From Bacillota bacterium (GTDB taxonomy: Bacteria > Bacillota > Bacilli > Desulfuribacillales > Desulfuribacillaceae), in assembly GCA_023388635.1 (NCBI GenBank), contig JAEWFW010000037.1, positions 1 through 19,394 of the forward strand: a stretch of DNA of 19,394 nt. The letters are read 5' to 3'. The position numbers and the translations under genes were made by a program. The notes below the pieces were generated by a model that was not told where the DNA came from, ran no database searches, and was given only the letters and a program-made list of their open reading frames with translations. Shown here one piece after another: positions 15,066-19,394 of the stretch; positions within the stretch are counted from its first letter, which is position 1; every line of letters begins with the position of its first letter.

Positions 15066-16370
15066 ATGCTTGGAATCATCACATTGCTTATTGCGCTTTG
15101 CGTGCAAATCGGAGTTTTTATTTATCGGATGGTCACCAAAAATCGTCAGATGAAGGTGACGCATATCATCCGACTCACTGCTTTTGCCATCTTCACCTTG
15201 CTCCTCACGACTGGGGCTTATTGGTGGGGATTTCGCTGGATGGGGCTGTTTGTTCTACTCGCCGTTCTCGCAATTTTCAGCGGCATATATTTTATAAAAA
15301 AACCAAGGATGGAAAAGGAATATAAGAGATGGAACGCCATACTTTCCTGCGTGAACGGGTGTGTCCTGTTTACATTTCTTATCCTGCCCGGCATCCTCTT
15401 CCCGCAGTTCAAGCCGGTTGCTTCAACGGGACCCTATGCTACCGATACTACAAGCGTTACCTTTGTGGATGAATCCCGCGCCGAGCCCTTTTCCGAGACG
15501 GGCGAAAACAGAAAGCTGACGGTTCAGTTCTGGTATCCGAACGCCGGGACAGCCACCGACAGCTACCCGCTCCTCGTATTCTCCCACGGGTCGTTCGGGT
15601 ATCGCGGCAGTAACCTTTCAACCTTTGAAGAACTCGCCGGCAACGGGTATGTGGTATGCAGCATCGACCACAGTTATCACGCTTTCTTTGCGAGCCATAC
15701 AGACGGCAGTACCACATTGGTCAATACGGAATTTCTAAATGACGCCGTAAGCATCACAAACGGAGAATGCGACGAGCAGACGACCTATCGGAAGACACAT
15801 GAATGGCTGGCGCTACGCATCGCCGACATGAATTTTGTTCTAGATGAAATCCTAAGCAACGCAGAAGGAGAAATACCGGAGGTCGTCTATTCCATAATTA
15901 ATACGGAGAATATCGGACTTTTCGGCCATTCCCTCGGCGGAGCGACAGCGGCGCAGCTGGGGCGGGACCGCGCAGATGTGGATGCGGTGATCGTAATCGA
16001 CGGTACGATGATCGGCGAGGAGCTCGGTTTCGAAAACGGGCAGGCCGTCCTGAATGCAGAACCTTATCCCCTTCCCCTGCTGAACCTATACAACGAAAGC
16101 CATTATGAAGATGCAAAGGAGCAGGGAGAGGCCTACAACAATTTATCCGCCAGTGCACATGGGATTGAAGCTTATGACGTTGTGATTCGCGGCTCCGGGC
16201 ACCTAAACTTTACCGACCTTCCGCTCTTTTCCCCGGCGCTGGCGCGCATGCTGGGCACCGGCGAGGCGGACAGCCGTTATTGCATCGAGACAATGAATCA
16301 AATTGTACTGGATTTCTTTAATTACACGCTCAAGGATGCCTGCCCGCTGCATTTGCAAGCAGAATATTAG
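15066..16370 (+). CDS. Membrane-anchored alpha/beta hydrolase, PAF-acetylhydrolase-like
   Basis: 434 residues. The first 115 hold about four membrane helices (near 2-20, 33-52, 58-77 and 92-112); an alpha/beta hydrolase follows. The nucleophile is Ser289 in GHSLGG, and the likely triad partners are Asp312 (VIDGTM) and His379 (GSGHLNF). The Ser-to-Asp spacing of 23 equals that of human plasma PAF acetylhydrolase (Ser273/Asp296). The LLVFSHGSFGYRG strand supplies the oxyanion region, and NGYVVCSIDHSYH is typical of the PAF-AH II family. A short-acyl phospholipase or carboxylesterase acting at the membrane is the likely role; the substrate is unknown. AAAGGGAG lies before the ATG. Its own promoter is at 15003; the LytTR/DUF3021 pair starts 175 bases downstream. 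Confidence 0.85.
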   Translation: MLGIITLLIALCVQIGVFIYRMVTKNRQMKVTHIIRLTAFAIFTLLLTTGAYWWGFRWMGLFVLLAVLAIFSGIYFIKKPRMEKEYKRWNAILSCVNGCVLFTFLILPGILFPQFKPVASTGPYATDTTSVTFVDESRAEPFSETGENRKLTVQFWYPNAGTATDSYPLLVFSHGSFGYRGSNLSTFEELAGNGYVVCSIDHSYHAFFASHTDGSTTLVNTEFLNDAVSITNGECDEQTTYRKTHEWLALRIADMNFVLDEILSNAEGEIPEVVYSIINTENIGLFGHSLGGATAAQLGRDRADVDAVIVIDGTMIGEELGFENGQAVLNAEPYPLPLLNLYNESHYEDAKEQGEAYNNLSASAHGIEAYDVVIRGSGHLNFTDLPLFSPALARMLGTGEADSRYCIETMNQIVLDFFNYTLKDACPLHLQAEY

Positions 16371-16427
16371 AGAACCGCTTGCACGGGGATATGTTAAAAA
16401 ATTAAAAACGCTGCCGAAAAAATATGC

Positions 16428-16544
16428 TATAATAGCAACGAGGTTATCGGTATTGAAACCATAGGGATGACTGTTCAGCGCCGGTAAAACAAATCGTGGC
16501 AGATAGGCAAATACGGCTTATCGCCAAATGATGAAGGTGTTGCT
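16428..16544 (+). promoter_or_regulatory. Promoter and leader of the LytTR/DUF3021 operon
   Basis: TGC-TATAAT (16428-16433) is a strong extended -10 box; no good -35 box is seen, which is often the case for activator-dependent promoters. A leader of about 105 bases follows, with an imperfect stem GGC-GATA/TATC-GCC around 16497-16525. LytTR proteins often control their own operon, but I did not find a clear pair of LytTR direct repeats. Confidence 0.45.
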
Positions 16545-16991
16545 TTGAAAGTTTCGGTTAAACAGATCGGCAGAGATCAGGAAGAACAGGCCATCATCCT
16601 GTGCTATGAAGTCAATGAGGATGTGAAAAGCATCGTCAGCTATATAAAGGCTGCCGGAGCCACGCTTGCGGGATATGTTGACGAAAGGGCAAGCCAAATC
16701 GCCCTGCAGGATATTTTCTTTGTGGAAGCGGTTGACAACAGAGTGTTTGCCTATACGGCTAAGAAAGTGTATGAGCTCAAGTGCAAACTTTACGAGTTTG
16801 CCACACTGTACGAGAGTAGACGGTTTTTCAGATGCTCCAAATCGTTTGTAATCAATCTGATGAAAATTGACAATGTACGCCCCATCCTGAACGGGCGGTT
16901 TTTGGCAACGCTATTTAGCGGCGAGGAAATCATTATTTCCAGGCAGTATGTGCCCGAACTAAAAAAACGATTGTTGGGTGAAAACATATGA
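16545..16991 (+). CDS. LytTR-domain DNA-binding transcriptional regulator
   Basis: 148 residues. The C-terminal LytTR domain spans about residues 50-145: LQDIFFVEAVDNRVFAYT, the RRFFRCSKSFVINLMKIDNVR block with Phe/Arg/Ser and the IDNV turn, and EEIIISRQYVPELKKRL. These are the hallmarks of this beta-sheet DNA-binding fold. The N-terminal 48 residues are not a receiver domain, so it is not a two-component response regulator. The start is TTG at 16545, with AAGGTG a few bases upstream; no nearby ATG fits. Its stop codon overlaps the next start by 4 bases (ATGA), so it is translationally coupled to the DUF3021 membrane protein. That arrangement, a regulator plus a membrane partner, recalls LytTR regulatory systems such as HdrRM/BrsRM of Streptococcus mutans. 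Confidence 0.88.
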   Translation: MKVSVKQIGRDQEEQAIILCYEVNEDVKSIVSYIKAAGATLAGYVDERASQIALQDIFFVEAVDNRVFAYTAKKVYELKCKLYEFATLYESRRFFRCSKSFVINLMKIDNVRPILNGRFLATLFSGEEIIISRQYVPELKKRLLGENI

Positions 16992-17422
16992 GCTTTAAGG
17001 CTTTTTTGAAAAGGTGCCTGATGGAATACTTTGTTATTACCACGTGTGTGACGGCGGCAATTGCCATCCTGGGACAGGCTCTTGAACCGGCGGCAAGATT
17101 TGGTTATGAAGCATATTGGTCGCCTCTCATTTTTGGATTTGTAGGTCTTGTGCCCTCACTCGTAACATACTCCCGCAAGGAATTGTCCTTTCGGCAGGTG
17201 CTCCTGCGCAAAGCGATTCACGTCGTTGTGCTGGAGGCTACGCTAGCCGCGTTCGGTTTTTGGGTCGGGATACTCCATGCCTTTTCCGATGCGTCCATAT
17301 TCTTGATTGCGGTATTTGTCATTTATCTCGCAGTTAATTTGATAAGCTGGCAGTTTGATAAAAAAGACGCCGGCGAGATCAACAAAACGCTAAAGTTCCT
17401 GCAGGGCAGAAGTGAACAATAG
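16988..17422 (+). CDS. DUF3021 four-helix membrane protein, partner of the LytTR regulator
   Basis: 144 residues with about four membrane helices (near 15-32, 42-58, 72-95 and 100-120) and a charged cytosolic tail (QFDKKDAGEINKTLKFL). The pattern matches the DUF3021 family, nearly always encoded beside a LytTR regulator. Function is not established for the family. By analogy with membrane inhibitors in LytTR regulatory systems it may hold the regulator inactive until a signal arrives; that is inference. The ATG overlaps the upstream stop by 4 bases, and the ribosome site lies inside the regulator gene (GGGTG). Confidence 0.8.
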   Translation: MSFKAFLKRCLMEYFVITTCVTAAIAILGQALEPAARFGYEAYWSPLIFGFVGLVPSLVTYSRKELSFRQVLLRKAIHVVVLEATLAAFGFWVGILHAFSDASIFLIAVFVIYLAVNLISWQFDKKDAGEINKTLKFLQGRSEQ

Positions 17423-17526
17423 GATACCCCGACAGGTGCGGTCTTAGAATGCTCGGCATTTTGCCATGCAGCCTGCATGGTTTGAAACGCCTAAGCGTGG
17501 CATCTATATTTACCTAACTTTTCATA

Positions 17527-17567
17527 AAAGATATACCTTCCCACCAAGGGGAGGGTATATCTTTTTT
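17527..17567 (+). terminator. Terminator downstream of the LytTR/DUF3021 operon
   Basis: AAAGATATACCTTCCC (17527-17542) pairs with GGGAGGGTATATCTTT (17549-17564; one T-G pair) around a 6-base loop, followed by a run of Ts. Between the DUF3021 stop and this site there is a smaller dyad, CCATGCAG/CTGCATGG, near 17465-17481. Confidence 0.85.
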
Positions 17568-17642
17568 CTATGCAGGAAAACATGGTATTATAGATTCAAA
17601 AGCGATTACGTCATAAATAGATAAACAGGAATTTTATAAAAG

Positions 17643-17780
17643 GTGAGTTTTTGAGCGGAAGAGATACTTCTCTCAGTATACTGTGGAGATAATACGGGCT
17701 GCTTTCGTGAACAGCTTTATAGCATATTATAAAACACTCTCAAATCACGTTTCGTATTTTCAGAAAGCTGTGTATCTCTT
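17643..17780 (+). other. Candidate structured RNA/leader upstream of the Fic gene
   Basis: AAGAGATAC (17659-17667) pairs perfectly with GTATCTCTT (17772-17780), and ACAGCTTT (17711-17718) pairs perfectly with AAAGCTGT (17764-17771), so the two right arms are contiguous. A hairpin (CTC...CAGTATACTG...GAG, about 17670-17688) fills the intervening part, giving a three-way-junction outline. GTGAGTTTTTGAG (17643-17655) can also pair with CTCAAATCAC (17739-17748), which would cross the first stem. No known riboswitch class was recognised and no gene is seen in 17568-17860. Confidence 0.3.
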
Positions 17781-17833
17781 TTCAATTGCTGTATCCAGAC
17801 ACGGCTGCCGTTTATTCTTACGGAAAAATGTGG

Positions 17834-17839
17834 TATAAT
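17834..17839 (+). promoter_or_regulatory. -10 box of the Fic gene promoter
   Basis: A perfect TATAAT lies 29 bases before the ATG at 17869. The hexamer 17 bases upstream (TTTATT, 17811-17816) is a weak -35 box. A start here would place the structured region at 17643-17780 outside the transcript. Confidence 0.5.
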
Positions 17840-17868
17840 AAAATGTCACTACGAAATGAGGGATGCCC

Positions 17869-18627
17869 ATGAAACAATGTTTATTAAAACTGCTGCAGGA
17901 AGAAAAAGAAATGAAACTCAAGGGTGGATTGTATCATCAGACCCAGATCAAGCTCGCATACAACTCGAATCGCATTGAAGGTAGCCGTCTTTCAGAGGAC
18001 CAAACACGGTATATCTATGAAACCAACACAGTGAACATGCAACCGGATGAGGCGACCAACGTAGATGATATCATTGAAACCGTCAATCATTTCTCCTGCT
18101 TTGACTATATGCTTACCCATGCGGATGAGGAACTGACGGAAGAAATGATCAAGGAATTTCACAGGCTCCTAAAACGGAATACCTCAGATGAGCGCAGGGA
18201 ATGGTTCCGTGTCGGCGAATATAAAGCGAGAGCAAATGTTGTCGGTGATATGAAAACAACCGCTCCTGAAAAGGTAGCCAGCGAGATGCAGAAATTGCTC
18301 GCCAATTACAGCAAGAAAAAAGAAATCACCGTTCAAGATACTATAGATTTCCACCACAACTTTGAAATCATCCACCCATTCCAGGATGGCAACGGAAGGG
18401 TCGGACGCATCATCATGTTTAAGGAATGCTTAAAGAATGACATCATGCCCTTCATCATCGGACACGAGCATAAGCTGTTTTATTACCGCGGTTTAAAGGA
18501 ATATAAGAAAGAAAAAGGATATCTCACAGATACCTGCCTGTCAGCACAGGACCAGTATGAGAAGATGGTGTCATACTTTTTCCCGGAGCTCACTCAATCC
18601 GGTCATGATATGACTCATCCGCAATAA
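17869..18627 (+). CDS. Fic family protein (AMP-transferase), self-inhibited class II
   Basis: 252 residues. Fic enzymes transfer AMP (or another nucleotide part) from ATP to hydroxyl groups of target proteins. The full active-site motif is present: HPFQDGNGRVGR (residues 169-180), with catalytic His169, the anion-binding loop and the final Arg. Near the N-terminus, NSNRIEGSRLS contains the (S/T)xxxE(G/N) inhibitory motif (Ser33, Glu37, Gly38), whose Glu blocks ATP binding in class II Fic proteins, so activity should be self-restrained. There is no separate antitoxin gene next to it and no DNA-binding domain. The ATG at 17869 was chosen over the one at 17863 because GAGGG is 6 bases before it and touches the earlier one. 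Target unknown. Confidence 0.9.
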   Translation: MKQCLLKLLQEEKEMKLKGGLYHQTQIKLAYNSNRIEGSRLSEDQTRYIYETNTVNMQPDEATNVDDIIETVNHFSCFDYMLTHADEELTEEMIKEFHRLLKRNTSDERREWFRVGEYKARANVVGDMKTTAPEKVASEMQKLLANYSKKKEITVQDTIDFHHNFEIIHPFQDGNGRVGRIIMFKECLKNDIMPFIIGHEHKLFYYRGLKEYKKEKGYLTDTCLSAQDQYEKMVSYFFPELTQSGHDMTHPQ

Positions 18628-18645
18628 CCGAAATTTTATTTCCCA

Positions 18646-18690
18646 GCGTCTTTAGATTTCATCCGAAACTGAAGGGCGCTTTTTTATTTT
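18646..18690 (+). terminator. Terminator of the Fic gene
   Basis: GCGTCTTTAG (18646-18655) pairs with CTGAAGGGCGC (18669-18679; one bulge, two G-T pairs) and is followed by TTTTTTATTTT. Confidence 0.75.
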
Positions 18691-18746
18691 CAAAAGAAGT
18701 TGATTCAATGTCAATGAATATTCATCTGTCTCGAAAGAAATGACCG

Positions 18747-18777
18747 TTCCCCGGTGGAATACCGAGAAACGGTCGGT
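18747..18777. repeat. Stem-loop before the right-hand repeat
   Basis: GACCGTT and CGGT pair with ACCG and AACGGTC around the loop GGAAT. It takes the same place relative to the 26-bp direct repeat as the hairpin at 221-255 does on the left. Function unknown. Confidence 0.55.
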
Positions 18778-18782
18778 GGTCT

Positions 18783-18808
18783 CATCTGAATTTTAGAACT
18801 GCAAACGC
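18783..18808 (+). repeat. Dispersed direct repeat, copy 2
   Basis: 25 of 26 bases are identical to 246-271 (single T/C difference near the end). On the minus strand an open frame from about 18913 ends here as FNLTYMAFAVLKFR-stop (stop 18782-18784), which might be the C-terminus of a degraded transposase. I cannot name the family. Confidence 0.6.
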
Positions 18809-19095
18809 CATGTAAGTCAGGTTAAACCATAGTAGGATAAAGAAAACTTGGACGGTCCCAAAATCTCTGCTGCGCCATTGCCTTAATAAATCTATCTGCA
18901 AAATCTGAATCCGTTACAATCCCCTCATCAGCCGATAAGCCTAGCGGTTCCAATACAGCCGCAATAAAGGTACGCCAGAGCAAATCATCAGAGAATTGCT
19001 TAAAGAGGCAGACAAAAGAATGTACTCTCAAAAACAATACAAGCGCAGAAGTTAATGCATCGAACGGGAATTTAACCTGACTAACTTGGCGTTTG
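18802..19095. mobile_element. Candidate MITE or insertion-sequence remnant with 25-bp inverted ends
   Basis: The outer 25 bases (18802-18826 and 19071-19095) are inverted copies matching at 23 of 25 positions; the core is AGTCAGGTTAAA. They enclose about 244 bases. A minus-strand frame inside (19037-18822, 71 codons, DDLLWRTFIAAVLEPLG...) ends at a stop inside the left repeat; its product is not recognised. No target-site duplication is obvious. A degenerate single arm of the same repeat is found at 318-338. It is too small to be an intact transposon, so a non-autonomous element or the scar of one is the best reading. Confidence 0.5.
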
Positions 19096-19248
19096 TTTCT
19101 TCACTGATTGTTTCAATATAATATTTTTCCGTAATTCTCTTATAACCGGTATGTCTGCAATAATAGCGTTTCAGCCTCCAAATTTCGGGCACATATGACA
19201 CCCTCAACAAATCCTTCAAACATAAAGAAATCACTGGGTGTGCATCAA

Positions 19249-19270
19249 GTCCCAACTAAGAAGCTGGGAC
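19249..19270. repeat. Hairpin with AAGA loop near the right end
   Basis: GTCCCAACT and AGCTGGGAC pair (one mismatch) around AAGA. The same loop and flanks (C-rich arm, ACCT-AAGA-AGG, G-rich arm) occur at 293-310. The rest of 19096-19394 holds no convincing gene; short open frames on both strands have no recognisable product. Confidence 0.45.
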
Positions 19271-19394
19271 CTGATATTTAGACCAGCTAATAAAAGTCAA
19301 CACCTTTTTTGAAAAAGATATCATAAGAAAAATGGGTGTAACAAACCAAGCCATTGAAAAACCCGAACAATGACTGAAAAATATGGAAATTGCA

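Noticed and set aside
19052..19255. 67-codon minus-strand frame near the right end
   Set aside because: It runs through the inverted repeat at 19071-19095 and a hairpin, has no ribosome site and no family I know; not called as a gene.
1..19394. CRISPR array, restriction-modification, retron or other phage-defence system
   Set aside because: No regularly spaced repeats were seen, and no nuclease, methyltransferase or reverse transcriptase motif was found in any long frame. The lone Fic protein is not evidence of a defence island.

Overview
The window looks like chromosomal DNA of an anaerobic, spore-forming Bacillota. The main pointers are a complete tricistronic gerA-type spore germinant receptor operon, Gram-positive style GGAGG ribosome binding sites, TTGACA/TATAAT promoters, a CsoR-controlled copper ATPase, a LytTR/DUF3021 pair and a tRNA-Ser with encoded CCA. 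The style of the chemoreceptor and of several other proteins recalls Negativicutes (Sporomusa/Pelosinus-like), but that placement is inference only. Both ends carry related repeat sequence, so the window may be a contig bounded by repeats.

Layout. 1-611: non-coding, with a repeat/hairpin cluster (221-338), a tandem Fur-box-like operator (389-418) with no obvious target gene, and a terminator. 612-2191 (minus): a small protein with a basic tail, the relic of a MerR regulator, and a stand-alone B3/B4 tRNA-binding-domain protein. 2443-5388 (minus): copper efflux operon copA-csoR with a sigma-A promoter and a CsoR operator; CopA carries a CopZ-like domain at its C-terminus with its own internal ribosome binding site. 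5649-7124 (plus): a BBE-type flavoprotein with both covalent FAD attachment residues. 7171-8470 (minus): peroxide-defence operon yaaA-bcp with a clear promoter. 8529-12924 (plus): germinant receptor operon A-B-C plus a 55-residue two-helix membrane protein that fits the small D subunit found in some ger operons.

12925-14680 is a scarred segment: a short unassigned remnant, then the C-terminal half of a D-2-hydroxyacid dehydrogenase (minus) abutting head-to-head the signalling half of a methyl-accepting chemotaxis protein (plus). Both genes have lost their 5' parts at the same point (about 13.62-13.64 kb), so this is a rearrangement or assembly junction. A tRNA-Ser(CGA) follows, framed by two terminators. 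15066-17422 (plus) holds a membrane-anchored alpha/beta hydrolase of the PAF-acetylhydrolase type and a translationally coupled LytTR regulator/DUF3021 membrane protein pair. 17869-18627 is a self-inhibited (class II) Fic protein. The last 770 bases contain no intact gene but include a roughly 294-bp element with 25-bp inverted ends, probably a MITE or insertion-sequence remnant.

The genes fall into stress themes (copper, peroxide, regulated membrane functions, AMPylation) and sporulation/germination. I see no CRISPR array, no recognisable phage-defence island and no complete insertion sequence. The points most worth follow-up are the CopA-CopZ fusion with internal initiation, the small membrane ORF of the ger operon, the hydrolase/LytTR/DUF3021 cluster, and the 13.63-kb junction.
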